In this document: in pieces, positions 9,853 through 18,504 of the stretch
Position numbering within the stretch: the first letter of the stretch is position 1
Layout: each line of letters opens with the position of its first letter
Assembly (NCBI RefSeq): GCF_001641335.1
Contig: NZ_LVEM01000001.1
Span: 2,304,343 to 2,368,342 of the forward strand
Direction: 5' to 3'
Source of the DNA: Bradyrhizobium stylosanthis
GTDB taxonomy: Bacteria > Pseudomonadota > Alphaproteobacteria > Rhizobiales > Xanthobacteraceae
DNA: 64,000 nucleotides
The notes under the pieces: model-generated
Told to the model about the DNA's origin: nothing
Databases searched by the model: none
What the model saw: the letters and a program-made list of their open reading frames with translations, nothing else
Made by a program: the position numbers and the translations under genes

Positions 9853-11757
9853 TCAAATAGTCACTTGAGTTCCGACTTCAACCACCCGCCCGGTCGGGAT
9901 CTGGAAATAATCGGTGGCGTCGTTGGCGGAGCGGCTGAGCGCGATGAACAGGTGGTCCTGCCAGAGCGGCATGCCCGACTGCGCCGAGGCCTTCAGCGAC
10001 CGACGCGACACGAAGAACGACGTCGACATGATGTCGAACTGCCAGCCCTGCTTGCGCGCGATCGCCAGCGCCTTCGGCACGTTGGGTTGCTCCATGTAGC
10101 CGAAGCGCAGGCGGACCTTCGAGAACTTGTCGCTGATCTTCTCCATGCGGAATCGCTCGGACAGATCGACCCGCGGCGTATGTGAGGTCTCGATGGTCAG
10201 GATCACGTTGTGCTCGTGCAGCACCTTGTTGTGCTTGAGGTTGTGCAGCAGCGCGGTCGGCACGAAGGCGGGATCGCTGGTCAGGAACACCGCGGTGCCC
10301 TTGACGATGTGCGGCGGCCGCTTCTCCAGGCTCCGGATCAGATCGTCCAGCGGCACCTCGATGCGCCGCGTCTTCTGGATCAGGATTCCGGAGCCCTTCC
10401 GCCAGGTCCAGATCGTGCCCGCCATGGCGGCACCGAACAGCAGCGGCACCCAGGCGCCCTCCAGCAGCTTGAGCAGGTTGGCGCTGAAGAAGCTGAGGTC
10501 GACGACGACGAACGGAACGATGACGGCCGCAGCCGTGGCAGCGCGCCAGTTCCACAATTTCCAGATCACGACGAAGCCCATGATGCCGTCGGCAACCATG
10601 GTGGTGGAGACCGCGATGCCGTAGGCCGACGCGAGATTGCTGGGAGTATGGAACAACAGCACCAGCAGCATCACGCCGATCAGCAGCAGCCGGTTCACGC
10701 GCGGCAGATAGATCTGCCCGGCATGGGTTTCGGAGGTGTAGCGCACTTCGAAGCGCGGCAGGAGGCCGAGCTGCACGGCCTGATAGACCAGCGAATAGGC
10801 GCCGGTGATCACCGCCTGGCTCGCGATCACGGTCGCCGCGGTCGCAAGTCCGACCAGCGGCAGCACCAGACCCTCGGGGACCATGCGATAGAACGAATGC
10901 TCGATCGCGCTCGGATCGGACAGCACCAGCGCGCCCTGCCCGAAATAGTTGATCAGCAGCGCGGGCAGCACGAAGAACATCCACGCGGACTGGATCGGCT
11001 TGCGGCCGAAATGGCCGAGATCGGCGTAGAGCGCCTCGCCCCCAGTGACCGCCAGGAACACGGCGCCCAGCGTCACCAGGCCGATCGTGCCGTGCGACAG
11101 CAGGAATTGCAGCGCGTAATAGGGATTGATCGCCGCCAGCACCGTGGGATCGTCGGCGATGTGGACGGCGCCCATCACTGCGAGGACAGTGAACCAGACC
11201 ACCATCACCGGGCCGAACGCGGACGCCACCAGCGCCGTCCCCTTGCTCTGCACGGCGAACAGCAGCGCCAGGATGAGGACGGTGAGCGGCACGACATAGT
11301 GCTCGAACGCAGGCGTAGCGAGCTTGAGACCTTCGACCGCCGACAGCACCGAGATCGCCGGCGTGATCATGGAATCGCCGATGAACATGGAGGCGCCGAC
11401 GACGCCGAGCGCGAGCAGGAACCAGCTCCGCCGCCCCAGCGCACGCTGGCCCAGCGCCATCAGCGAGAGCGTGCCGCCCTCCCCGTTGTTGTCGGCGCGC
11501 AGGAGCAGCAGGACGTATTTGGCGGTGACGACGATCAGCAGCGCCCACAGGATCAGCGAGAGCACGCCGAGCACCATGCTCCGTGTCACCGCCTCGCCAT
11601 GGGCCGCGCCGCGGACCGCCTCGTGGAATGCGTAAAGTGGCGACGTGCCGATGTCGCCGAAGACAACGCCGATGCTTCCGAGCGTCAGACCCCAGAAACC
11701 CGAGGTGGCCGGAGCTTGCCCTTCTTGGGCGTCGCTCGATGTGATGCTCGCCGTCAT
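9853..11757 (-). CDS. kup: Low-affinity potassium uptake protein Kup (upstream copy)
   Basis: The product is 634 residues if started at the ATG at 11757 ([14 protein letters not shown]). The frame is open to 11841, but those 28 residues precede the conserved start and resemble no part of the sister protein. It has [56 protein letters not shown] and the C-terminal [12 protein letters not shown]. It is clearly homologous over its whole length to the copy at 7781-9709. No strong Shine-Dalgarno sequence is seen before the chosen start. It is probably transcribed independently of the second copy, given the 143-base spacer. Confidence 0.93.
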   Translation of the reverse strand: MTASITSSDAQEGQAPATSGFWGLTLGSIGVVFGDIGTSPLYAFHEAVRGAAHGEAVTRSMVLGVLSLILWALLIVVTAKYVLLLLRADNNGEGGTLSLMALGQRALGRRSWFLLALGVVGASMFIGDSMITPAISVLSAVEGLKLATPAFEHYVVPLTVLILALLFAVQSKGTALVASAFGPVMVVWFTVLAVMGAVHIADDPTVLAAINPYYALQFLLSHGTIGLVTLGAVFLAVTGGEALYADLGHFGRKPIQSAWMFFVLPALLINYFGQGALVLSDPSAIEHSFYRMVPEGLVLPLVGLATAATVIASQAVITGAYSLVYQAVQLGLLPRFEVRYTSETHAGQIYLPRVNRLLLIGVMLLVLLFHTPSNLASAYGIAVSTTMVADGIMGFVVIWKLWNWRAATAAAVIVPFVVVDLSFFSANLLKLLEGAWVPLLFGAAMAGTIWTWRKGSGILIQKTRRIEVPLDDLIRSLEKRPPHIVKGTAVFLTSDPAFVPTALLHNLKHNKVLHEHNVILTIETSHTPRVDLSERFRMEKISDKFSKVRLRFGYMEQPNVPKALAIARKQGWQFDIMSTSFFVSRRSLKASAQSGMPLWQDHLFIALSRSANDATDYFQIPTGRVVEVGTQVTI

Positions 11758-11970
11758 GTGAAACTGGAAACGCTTCTTCCCGAGAATTGATCCGGCGCCT
11801 TTTGACGGTTCCGGCGCGCCTGTCAATCGGCACACCACCATAGCAGGCGGCGAGCCGGATGCTGTGACGACGCAGCAACGGTCGCCGCCAGCGCGACGAC
11901 ATGCCTCAGGTAGAATGGTAGCGCAAGGGCCTGAAGCGCGAACCGTGCGTCGAGTTCGCTCGAAACCGCT

Positions 11971-12801
11971 CTATGGCTTCAGATTCGGCGGCAGCGGCGG
12001 ATCTTCGCGCATGAGCGTGATGGTCACGCGCCGATTGGCGGCAAGCGAGGGATCGTCCGGAAACAGCGGCTGGGTGTCCGCCTTGCCGGAGACGGCGAAG
12101 ATGTGGGAGGGCGGCAGGCCCTCGCGCTCCAGGATCTGGCGCACGGCGTTGGCGCGGTCGGCCGACAGGTCGAAGGCGCCGTATTCGCTGCGGGTCGGAA
12201 CGAATCCAGCCGCGGTGTGACCGGCGATGGAAACGCGGAGCGGCGTCGCCTTGAGCGGGATCGCGAGCTTCTCGATCAACCGGCGCGTGCGGTCGTAAGG
12301 CACCTTGGAGCCGTCGGCGAACATCGAGCGCCCGTCCTGGTCGACGATCTCGAGGTTGAGCCCCTGCTTGGTCTCCTCGAACATGATGTGCTTGGACATC
12401 TCGGTCAGTTCCGGCATGTCCTGCAAGGCCTGGCGCAGCGAGGCCGCGGCGAGCGCGAAATTGCGGTCGACCTTGATCTTCGCGCCCGACGTCTTGTCGC
12501 GGTCCTCCTGGTCCGGGGTCGGCGTGTTGGAGGCGTCCTCGGGCTGGATATGGTCGACGTTCTTCAGCCGCGGGCGCGTCGGCAGGCCGTCGGACTCGAC
12601 GATGCCGGCGTAGCGCGCCTCGCTCTGCACACCGAAGGCATCGCGCATCGAGCCGGCGACGATCTTCAGCTTGTTGGCGTCCTGCGTCGAGAACGCGACG
12701 AGCATCACGAAGAAGCTCATCATCAGGCCCATCAGGTCGGCGAAGGTCACGAACCAGCCGTGACCGCCACCGTGAGCATCGCCGCGTTTCTTCTTGGCCA
12801 T
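11971..12801 (-). CDS. motB: MotB/PomB-type flagellar stator subunit
   Basis: The product is 276 residues. The N-terminal WFVTFADLMGLMMSFFVML is the single membrane helix, with the channel Asp near residue 22 that carries the ion. A linker rich in Asp/Thr follows (about residues 80-110). The C-terminal OmpA-like peptidoglycan-binding domain covers about residues 150-265 (VSIAGHTAAG, FDLSADRANAVRQIL, ANRRVTITLM). With MotA it forms the torque-generating stator. It starts 24 bases after the motA stop, so the two are cotranscribed. Proton versus sodium selectivity is not decided by these residues. Confidence 0.92.
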   Translation of the reverse strand: MAKKKRGDAHGGGHGWFVTFADLMGLMMSFFVMLVAFSTQDANKLKIVAGSMRDAFGVQSEARYAGIVESDGLPTRPRLKNVDHIQPEDASNTPTPDQEDRDKTSGAKIKVDRNFALAAASLRQALQDMPELTEMSKHIMFEETKQGLNLEIVDQDGRSMFADGSKVPYDRTRRLIEKLAIPLKATPLRVSIAGHTAAGFVPTRSEYGAFDLSADRANAVRQILEREGLPPSHIFAVSGKADTQPLFPDDPSLAANRRVTITLMREDPPLPPNLKP

Positions 12802-12825
12802 CTCGCGAAATCCCGACGGGCGGCG

Positions 12826-13599
12826 TTAGGCCGGCACCGGCTCGCCTTCGGCGTGACGATGCTTCTCCGGCAGATAAGCCAGCAGCATTTCGCGCACGAG
12901 CGTGGGGCTCTTGGAGTCGCGGATCATCAGGATGCCGTCGATGATCAGGGTGCGGTTGGTTTCCTCGTCGAGCAGCTTGCCGTGCAACTTGTCGGCGATC
13001 GGCAGACAGAACAGGTTGGCGACGAGCGCGCCGTACAGCGTGGCGAGCAGCGCGGTCGCCATGAACGGGCCGAGCTTGGACGGGTCGGTCATGTTCGCGA
13101 ACATCTGCACCATGCCGATCAGCGTACCGATCATGCCGAAGGCCGGGGCGCAGTCGCCGATGGCGCGGTAGATCTTGCTGCCCTCGTCGAGGTGCATGAG
13201 GAAGTTGTCGCGGTCGCGCTCGAGATTGTCGCGGATGAAGTCGAGGTCGTAGCCGTCGGCGACGTAGCGGATGCCCTTGGCCAGGAACGGCTCGTCGGTC
13301 TCGACCTTTTCCAGACCCACCGGGCCCTGCTTGCGGGCGATCTCGGCGATGCGGGCGAGCTCGTCAACGAGGTCGTGGGCCGACAGGCGGCTCATCGTGA
13401 AGGCGAATTTGGCGCCGAGCGGAAGGCCGTGCAGCAGCGCGCTGAGCGGAAAACGGATCATGGTGGCGGAGATCGAGCCGCCGAAGATGATGATCATGGC
13501 ATGTTCGGAGATGAACATGTGGAGGTCGCCGCCCATGAAGATCATCGCCGTGATGACGATGATGCCCGCAATGAGCCCGACGCTCGTCATGATATCCAT
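12826..13599 (-). CDS. motA: MotA/PomA-type flagellar stator subunit
   Basis: The product is 257 residues, close to PomA and shorter than enterobacterial MotA. Four membrane segments are visible: near 4-22 (SVGLIAGIIVITAMIFMGG), near 33-50 (MIIIFGGSISATMI), and two after residue 145 (APAFGMIGTLIGMVQMFANM and LGPFMATALLATLYGALVAN). The cytoplasmic loop between holds the charged residues that meet FliG. I chose ATG 13599 (MDIMTSV), which has GGAG six bases upstream, over the ATG four codons earlier. It is the first gene of the motA-motB pair. The 193-base gap upstream, up to the LanC gene stop, should hold its promoter; no clear box was found. Confidence 0.92.
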   Translation of the reverse strand: MDIMTSVGLIAGIIVITAMIFMGGDLHMFISEHAMIIIFGGSISATMIRFPLSALLHGLPLGAKFAFTMSRLSAHDLVDELARIAEIARKQGPVGLEKVETDEPFLAKGIRYVADGYDLDFIRDNLERDRDNFLMHLDEGSKIYRAIGDCAPAFGMIGTLIGMVQMFANMTDPSKLGPFMATALLATLYGALVANLFCLPIADKLHGKLLDEETNRTLIIDGILMIRDSKSPTLVREMLLAYLPEKHRHAEGEPVPA

Positions 13600-13792
13600 G
13601 GGAGACTCCAACGCGAACGCAACAACGGCCGTCCTGGCCGCTGGCGCGGCCCAACCCCGAACCGCATCGGAAACCCTAGAGTGCCGCCCTTAAAGCCGCG
13701 TAAAGGTTAAGTTGAGCCGATGCGCCGGACCGGGGCAGCGCGCTGAGCCGGCGCCCGCTTTGCTGGCCGCCGACACGGATCTCAACACTTTG

Positions 13793-15166
13793 CTAACCAT
13801 AAGCGGTCCCAAGCGCCTTGCTCTCCGGGGCGACCAGCAGGACCGACGGTATCCGCGCCGGACGGGCGGCGCGCAGATAGAAATAGCCGGTGCCGGCGAG
13901 ACCGAGCATCAAGCCGGGCGACTCCGGTGCACCGTCGATTCCGGACGGCCAGGGACGATGCTCGCGGGCGAAGTCCTGGATGCCGCGCGCCGCAACCGTG
14001 TCGACCAGGCCTCGCGCTTCGGAATCACCGGTCAGCTCCGCCCAGGTCAGGAACAGTTCGGCGTCGCCGGCAAGGCCGTGGCACAGCGAGTAGTTTGCCG
14101 AGGCCGGATTGCCGTTGAGCAGCGAACGCGCCGTCATCCTGAGCGCTGCGACCACGTCGCCGCGGTAGCGCTCGTCTGCCGTGATCCGCCAGGCCCGCAT
14201 GCGCGCAAGCCCGATGCCGACCGCTCCATGGCACCAGGCGATGGGACCCGCTGACGTGCCATCGTTGCCGGCGTCGTGCAGACGCAAATCCGGCCAGCGA
14301 TCATTCGCTGCGTCGAACCAGCTGTCCTCGTAGGCGAAGGCATCGCGTGCCGCATCCTGCATCCGGGCCTCGCCACTCGCCGCACCGAGCTCGAGCAACG
14401 CCCAGGCGATACCGCTGGCGCCGTGCGAAAATCCGATCAGGTTCGGGCGCGACCTGTCGCCGGCCTTGATGTCGGCCAGGCGCTCCGACACCCGGGACAG
14501 ATCCATGGTGCCGGCGAGCTCGCCGAGCACGTCCCATGAAAGACCTCGTTCGTCGCGGCTTGCCCGGGCGAGCAGCATGTCGCCGCGCCTGCGCGCAGCA
14601 TCCATCAGCCAGCCCTCCCCGCTGTCTGCGAACAGCCGAAGCAGCACAGGGATGACGCCGGCACTTCCCGACATCACGTCAATGACGGCATTGCCGTCGA
14701 GATTGGCTTCGGCCGCAGTGCGGACCAGCTCGAAGCCGCGCGCCACGAGCGTCGAATCTTCAAGACATCTGCCGACCTCGATCGCCGCGTAGCCGATCCC
14801 GACCTCGCCGGTATAGAAGCCGTACTTGATCCCCCCCGGAATATCCTTCGCGCGCGCCAGTGCGTGCCCGATCGCCGCGTGCGCGACGCGCTTGAAGGCC
14901 GGGTCCGCCAGTTCGCGGCCGAGATGTCCGAGGAACAGCGCAATGCCGGCCGTGCCGTCATAGAGGCCGGGACCGAGCGTGCCGCAGGCCAGCTGGTGCG
15001 ATCCCGCATGCTCCTCGAACACCGGACCGAACCAGTTGCAGATGTTGCCGTGCCAGACCGCACTTCGCAGCAGCCGGGCGCCGATCCCGAACGCGGCGTC
15101 GAGATACGAGCCGCCGTCGCCGGACTTAGGCCGAAGATCGGCAGCAGCCGCCATGACACCGTTCAT
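13793..15166 (-). CDS. LanC-type lanthionine cyclase
   Basis: The product is 457 residues with a LanC alpha/alpha-barrel. Repeated Gly motifs are visible (GLYDGTAGIALFLGHLG, VMSGSAGVIPVLLRL, GFSHGASGIAWALLELG). The zinc ligands are intact: IAWCHGAVGIGLAR (Cys near 312) and SLCHGLAGDAELF (Cys 362, His 363), spaced as in NisC. LanC enzymes activate Cys thiols for addition to dehydroalanine or dehydrobutyrine. ATG 15166 is preferred: GAGG lies 7 bases before it, and the codon overlaps the HopA1-type gene stop as ATGA, whereas the ATG at 15172 sits against the Shine-Dalgarno sequence. It is the last gene of the precursor operon. Cyclisation of the cores at 17431-18504 is inferred from context. 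Confidence 0.93.
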   Translation of the reverse strand: MNGVMAAAADLRPKSGDGGSYLDAAFGIGARLLRSAVWHGNICNWFGPVFEEHAGSHQLACGTLGPGLYDGTAGIALFLGHLGRELADPAFKRVAHAAIGHALARAKDIPGGIKYGFYTGEVGIGYAAIEVGRCLEDSTLVARGFELVRTAAEANLDGNAVIDVMSGSAGVIPVLLRLFADSGEGWLMDAARRRGDMLLARASRDERGLSWDVLGELAGTMDLSRVSERLADIKAGDRSRPNLIGFSHGASGIAWALLELGAASGEARMQDAARDAFAYEDSWFDAANDRWPDLRLHDAGNDGTSAGPIAWCHGAVGIGLARMRAWRITADERYRGDVVAALRMTARSLLNGNPASANYSLCHGLAGDAELFLTWAELTGDSEARGLVDTVAARGIQDFAREHRPWPSGIDGAPESPGLMLGLAGTGYFYLRAARPARIPSVLLVAPESKALGTAYG

Positions 15167-16119
15167 GACCATACCTCGTAGATGTCGGGCGAGCCGGGAT
15201 TGAGATGGAGCGCCGCAAGGTCGAGCTTCGCCGCAGCGACGGTATCGGCAAACGCGCGCTCGAAGGCGTTCCAGACGAACCGGTCGTCCTCGTGCGCCGA
15301 CATCAGCGCGGCCGCGACGAGCCGGCTCCTCGACGTGCCAAAACTGTCGCCGTGGCCGGGATCCTCCGCAAACCCGATGCCGCCGCTGAGCCGCTTGGCG
15401 AACAGCGGCACGTCATCCGCAAGCAAGCCATCGATCTCCGCGATCCCTGCGCGGATCGCCAGCACCGCCGCGCGAAAATGGTCCTGCGCCAGATAGAGCA
15501 CGGCATTGTCGGTGCGGATGAAATCTGCGCCGCGCACCGTGATCTTGAACTGGAATGGAATTTGATAACGGTTCAGCGCGCCCGTCAGCGCCTTCACGAA
15601 TGCCGCCGCATCGTTTGCGCCGACATTGAAATAGAGCCGCACCAGCGGACTGAGGTCATTGGCATCGACGAAATTCTCGCCGAAGCAGTACAGGAACCCC
15701 GGTTGCTGGCTGCGCGATCCCGCGGGCAATTGCACCGTGAGCGAGGCGCCGCTGCGTGCCGGCAGGACGCCGTCGGCGACCATGAACTGGCCGGCCATCA
15801 AGCGGCGCGACCGGCCATGCCTGATGGCGACCACTCCGCCATCGGGTGCGTGCTCCAGCAGCGACCAGCCGCTCTCGACGCGCGGCCGCGTCGCGTTGGC
15901 CTGCTCAAGCTCGGCGGTCAGGTCGGCATCGGGATTGGCGAGGTCCGGCGGCGGAGGGTATGGCTGCATATAGACGTGCTGATAGACGGCGGCACTGAGC
16001 GAAGCCGAAAGGTCGGCCCCGGCCTGACCGATCGAGCGCTCCAATAACCGGATCGTCCCCTTGCCATCCACGCTCAGCGCCTCGACGAAGCGTTGCAACC
16101 GTCCCGTCGGCTCACACAT
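15163..16119 (-). CDS. HopA1-family protein, probable phosphothreonine lyase
   Basis: The product is 318 residues from ATG 16119, which has GAGG six bases upstream; the ATG at 16131 has no Shine-Dalgarno sequence. HopA1-family blocks are visible: LVRLYFNVGANDAAAFVKAL, YQIPFQFKITVRG, RTDNAVLYLAQDHF, GGIGFAEDPGHGDSFGTSRS and the C-terminal LHLNPGSPD. The family includes Pseudomonas effector HopA1 and the lyase component of class V lanthipeptide synthetases, which removes phosphate from phospho-Ser/Thr to give dehydro residues. No secretion signal is seen. It overlaps the kinase gene by 8 bases and the LanC gene by 4, so the three enzymes are translationally coupled. A lyase role rather than an effector role is inferred from this linkage. 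Confidence 0.88.
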   Translation of the reverse strand: MCEPTGRLQRFVEALSVDGKGTIRLLERSIGQAGADLSASLSAAVYQHVYMQPYPPPPDLANPDADLTAELEQANATRPRVESGWSLLEHAPDGGVVAIRHGRSRRLMAGQFMVADGVLPARSGASLTVQLPAGSRSQQPGFLYCFGENFVDANDLSPLVRLYFNVGANDAAAFVKALTGALNRYQIPFQFKITVRGADFIRTDNAVLYLAQDHFRAAVLAIRAGIAEIDGLLADDVPLFAKRLSGGIGFAEDPGHGDSFGTSRSRLVAAALMSAHEDDRFVWNAFERAFADTVAAAKLDLAALHLNPGSPDIYEVWS

Positions 16120-17296
16120 GCTGCGCCTCATGGGTCAGGGATTGTTCGAGCGCGGCTTGCGACGATGGCGCGGACGGCATCGCATCCGGCGCCTGATTCC
16201 GCCGAATGCCGAGCAGCTCGCCCGCGGCCTGCCGCGGATTTTCGAACACGTTGAAAGCGATCTGCAGCACCAGCAGCAGGCGCGGATCGCCGACCTCGAC
16301 ATGCGCGCTCATCTCATAGGCGGAGATCAGCATGCGCGCGGCCATCATCCGCACGCAGCGATCGAGGAACGCGTCGGTGACAGGACGATAAGCGGCGCTG
16401 CCCTGGACATAGCCGTCCCAGAAGGAAGAGATCGCCGACTGCACGTCGTCGATCGGCAAGGCTGCATTGGCCAGCAGCGCGTCCGGGCTGGTGCCGCCAT
16501 TCGCGGACATCGAGCCGATCCAGAAATTGACATAGGCCTGCAGGATGCCGGCGGCATCCCAGGCCGCATCGCCGATATCGGCAAGCTCCCAGTCGATGAC
16601 GAGCAATCTCTGCTGCTCGGGCGCGGCCTTGCGCGGCGCGAGCAGGCAGTTCTCCCACTTCATGTCGGTGTGGATCAGCGTATCGCGCTGCCAGTCCTCT
16701 CGGATTGCGGCGAGATGGGCGGCAAGACCGGGCGCCTCCAGCAGCAGATCGGTCAGCGACGAGGCCGCTCGGCTGCGGCGCAGGCGCGAGACATCGGACT
16801 CGATGTGAAGGTCGCAGATCCACGGCGGCTTCTGCGGAAACAGCGCGGCCTGTGGCTTGCCGGGCTCGAAGCGGATACGGTGATAGCCGGCGATCGCCCG
16901 TCCGAGCCGGCGCGCCAGATCGGGCGGACACCGGCGCAGGCGGCGGTGATGCTCGGCGACGTTCTCGGCATCGTCGACGAGCTGCACCACGAGGATGTTC
17001 TGGCTTTCGTCGAAATCGTGAAAGGCGGGCAGCAGCTCGCGGAGCGGCACCAGACGCTCGTCGCCGAATGCGCCGCGATAGATCTCCGCTTCGCGCTTGA
17101 CGGTCTCGATGCTCATCGGCTCGGTGGCGATGGCCTGCTTGATGAAGAAGCCGGGACCACCACGCTGCGTCACGCGCACGAAGCGGTTGCGGCTTCTGCT
17201 CATCGAAACCGCAAGTCCTCCTGCAACCACCGCGTCCTGATCGAGCAGCTTCTTCTGCACCAGGAAACGGACGATGTTTCGCGTGACGATCTCCAT
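16112..17296 (-). CDS. APH-fold kinase, probable Ser/Thr kinase of a class V-like lanthipeptide system
   Basis: The product is 394 residues with an aminoglycoside phosphotransferase/protein-kinase-like fold. FFIKQAI near residue 51 gives the ATP-binding Lys, LIHTDMKWENCLL (about 207-219) the catalytic loop with Asp 211 and Asn 216, and LLVIDWELADIGDAAWD (about 231-247) the metal-binding Asp. In class V lanthipeptide pathways a kinase of this fold phosphorylates core Ser/Thr before HopA1-type elimination. Start 17296 has GGAG five bases upstream and AGGAG about ten upstream. The gene begins 134 bases after the precursor stop, across a hairpin, and overlaps the lyase gene by 8 bases. Resistance to an aminoglycoside is an unlikely alternative given the neighbours. 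Confidence 0.9.
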   Translation of the reverse strand: MEIVTRNIVRFLVQKKLLDQDAVVAGGLAVSMSRSRNRFVRVTQRGGPGFFIKQAIATEPMSIETVKREAEIYRGAFGDERLVPLRELLPAFHDFDESQNILVVQLVDDAENVAEHHRRLRRCPPDLARRLGRAIAGYHRIRFEPGKPQAALFPQKPPWICDLHIESDVSRLRRSRAASSLTDLLLEAPGLAAHLAAIREDWQRDTLIHTDMKWENCLLAPRKAAPEQQRLLVIDWELADIGDAAWDAAGILQAYVNFWIGSMSANGGTSPDALLANAALPIDDVQSAISSFWDGYVQGSAAYRPVTDAFLDRCVRMMAARMLISAYEMSAHVEVGDPRLLLVLQIAFNVFENPRQAAGELLGIRRNQAPDAMPSAPSSQAALEQSLTHEAQHV

Positions 17297-17337
17297 GCCG
17301 GCTCCGCTCCTGCAATGCCCTACCCGCGCAAGACGAC

Positions 17338-17358
17338 CGCCGGTCGCTGTGACCGGCG
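17338..17358 (-). terminator. Hairpin between precursor and kinase genes (possible attenuator or mRNA stabiliser)
   Basis: CGCCGGTC (17338-17345) and GACCGGCG (17351-17358) form a perfect 8-bp stem with a 5-base loop, with no T-run. It lies in the only sizeable gap of the operon, just after the precursor gene. In many peptide operons a partial terminator or processing hairpin here keeps the precursor in excess over its enzymes. That function is inferred; only the hairpin is seen. Confidence 0.45.
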
Positions 17359-17430
17359 ATCGCCATGCCTATGATGTCTGCTTGTCTCCCGGGTGCGCGC
17401 GTCGCCGCGCCCACCCGGATTCGTGCAACG

Positions 17431-18504
17431 CTAGACGGTGCAAACCAGCGTCCAGGCGCCGCTGCCGCAGCCGACGCCGCCTTGCTGTGCCTGACGGAGC
17501 TGGTCCACCTGCTGGGCGCTGAGCGTGCATGCGAGCGTGCCGAGCACGTTGCCGCAATCGGCACCGACCGCACCGCCCTGCTGCGCGGCGAAGGTGCAGC
17601 CAGCGGTCCACATCACGTTCTTGCAGCCCTCGCCGACGCTCCCCTGCGCGCCCTGCTGGCCCGCGAAGGTGCAACCGGCCGTCCACATCACGTTCTTGCA
17701 GTCGGCTCCGCCGCCCACGGCGCCTTGCGCTCCGCCCTGACCGCCGGCGGCGGCCTGCGCCACCATTTGCGTGCCGACCGTGCAGAACGTCGTTGCGGTG
17801 ATCTGGATGCAGCCAAAGCCGCCGCCGCCGTGTCCGCCCTGCTGCTGGCCTGCGAAGGTGCAGCCGGCCGTCCACATCACGTTCTTGCAGTCCGCGCCGA
17901 CAGCACCGTGCGCGCCCTGCTGCCCCTGGGGCATCGTGCAAAACGCTGTCATGGTGACCGGCGAACAGTCACCGCTGCCCTGGCCGCCCTGCTGACCCGC
18001 AAAGGTGCAGCCGGCCGTCCACATCACGTTCTTGCAGCCCTCGCCGCCTTGCGCGGCCTGCGGCCCCTGCTGCAGCGTGCATGCAAGCGTGCCATACAGA
18101 TTGACGCAACCGACCGCCCCTCCGGACTGTCCCTGCGCGGCAGCCTGGGCGACGGCCTGGGTGCCGACCGTGCAGAACGTCGTCGCGGTGATCTGGATGC
18201 AGCCGAAGCCGCCACCGCCGTGTCCGCCCTGCTGCTGGCCCGCGAAGGTGCAGCCGGCCGTCCACATCACGTTCTTGCAGTCCGCGCCGACAGCACCTTG
18301 CGCGGCCTGCTGGCCGTGGGCTGCGAGCGTGCAGGCGAGCGTGCCGAGCACGACGCCACAGCCGGCCTGGCCGGCCTGCGGCGAAGCGAACGTACAGCCC
18401 GCGGTCCACAACACGTTCTTGCAATCGTCGCCGAAGGCACCGCCTTCGGCGAATTTCTGTTGAAGCTGTCCGCGAAGATATTGAGCCGCGGGATGATTGC
18501 TCAT
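17431..18504 (-). CDS. Multicore RiPP precursor with 13 Cys/Thr cores
   Basis: The product is 357 residues. A short N-terminal region (1-27, MSNHPAAQYLRGQLQQKFAE then GGAFGDD) has no Cys, Ser apart from one, or Thr. Then come 13 units of exactly 11 residues, all C-x5-T-x2-C-T, starting at residues 28, 49, 76, 102, 133, 157, 180, 206, 232, 269, 294, 317 and 346. Core types are CKNVMWTAGCT (six counting CKNVLWTAGCT), CIQITATTFCT (two), the GTLACT group (three), CSPVTMTAFCT and CGSGAWTLVCT. All 26 Cys lie in cores. Linkers of 10-26 residues are Gly/Gln/Ala-rich. AGGAG lies 7 bases before the ATG, which overlaps the protease stop as ATGA. No database family is recognised; the precursor role is inferred from its neighbours. 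Confidence 0.85.
   Translation of the reverse strand: MSNHPAAQYLRGQLQQKFAEGGAFGDDCKNVLWTAGCTFASPQAGQAGCGVVLGTLACTLAAHGQQAAQGAVGADCKNVMWTAGCTFAGQQQGGHGGGGFGCIQITATTFCTVGTQAVAQAAAQGQSGGAVGCVNLYGTLACTLQQGPQAAQGGEGCKNVMWTAGCTFAGQQGGQGSGDCSPVTMTAFCTMPQGQQGAHGAVGADCKNVMWTAGCTFAGQQQGGHGGGGFGCIQITATTFCTVGTQMVAQAAAGGQGGAQGAVGGGADCKNVMWTAGCTFAGQQGAQGSVGEGCKNVMWTAGCTFAAQQGGAVGADCGNVLGTLACTLSAQQVDQLRQAQQGGVGCGSGAWTLVCTV
17771..17907 (-). repeat. 137-bp duplication in precursor gene, copy 1
   Basis: Almost identical to 18161-18297, with only about five mismatches seen by eye. It encodes CKNVMWTAGCT, a 15-residue linker, CIQITATTFCT and the following VGTQ. The near identity, silent changes included, points to recent duplication inside the gene. 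Confidence 0.85.
18161..18297 (-). repeat. 137-bp duplication in precursor gene, copy 2
   Basis: Partner of 17771-17907, at the same length and in the same frame. The spacing between the copies is 390 bp, or 130 codons, so recombination between them would add or remove whole cores without breaking the frame. Confidence 0.85.

Larger units (their letters stand above)
17437..18423 (-). repeat. Array of 13 core units within the precursor
   Basis: Units of 33 bases encoding C-x5-T-x2-C-T are separated by linkers of 30-78 bases. The most frequent unit contains tgcaagaacgtgatgtgg (minus strand), nearly invariant between copies. Because linker lengths vary and every unit stays in one frame, this is a coding array, not a CRISPR. 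Confidence 0.9.

Noticed and set aside
15163..16119. Type III secreted effector HopA1
   Set aside because: No type III secretion genes or secretion signal are seen nearby, and the gene overlaps kinase and LanC genes.
16112..17296. Aminoglycoside resistance kinase
   Set aside because: The fold fits, but operon coupling to HopA1- and LanC-type genes makes a peptide kinase far more likely.
17437..18423. Regular repeats in the precursor gene taken as a CRISPR array
   Set aside because: Spacing varies, all units share one reading frame, and changes keep the protein motif; neighbours are RiPP enzymes, not cas genes.
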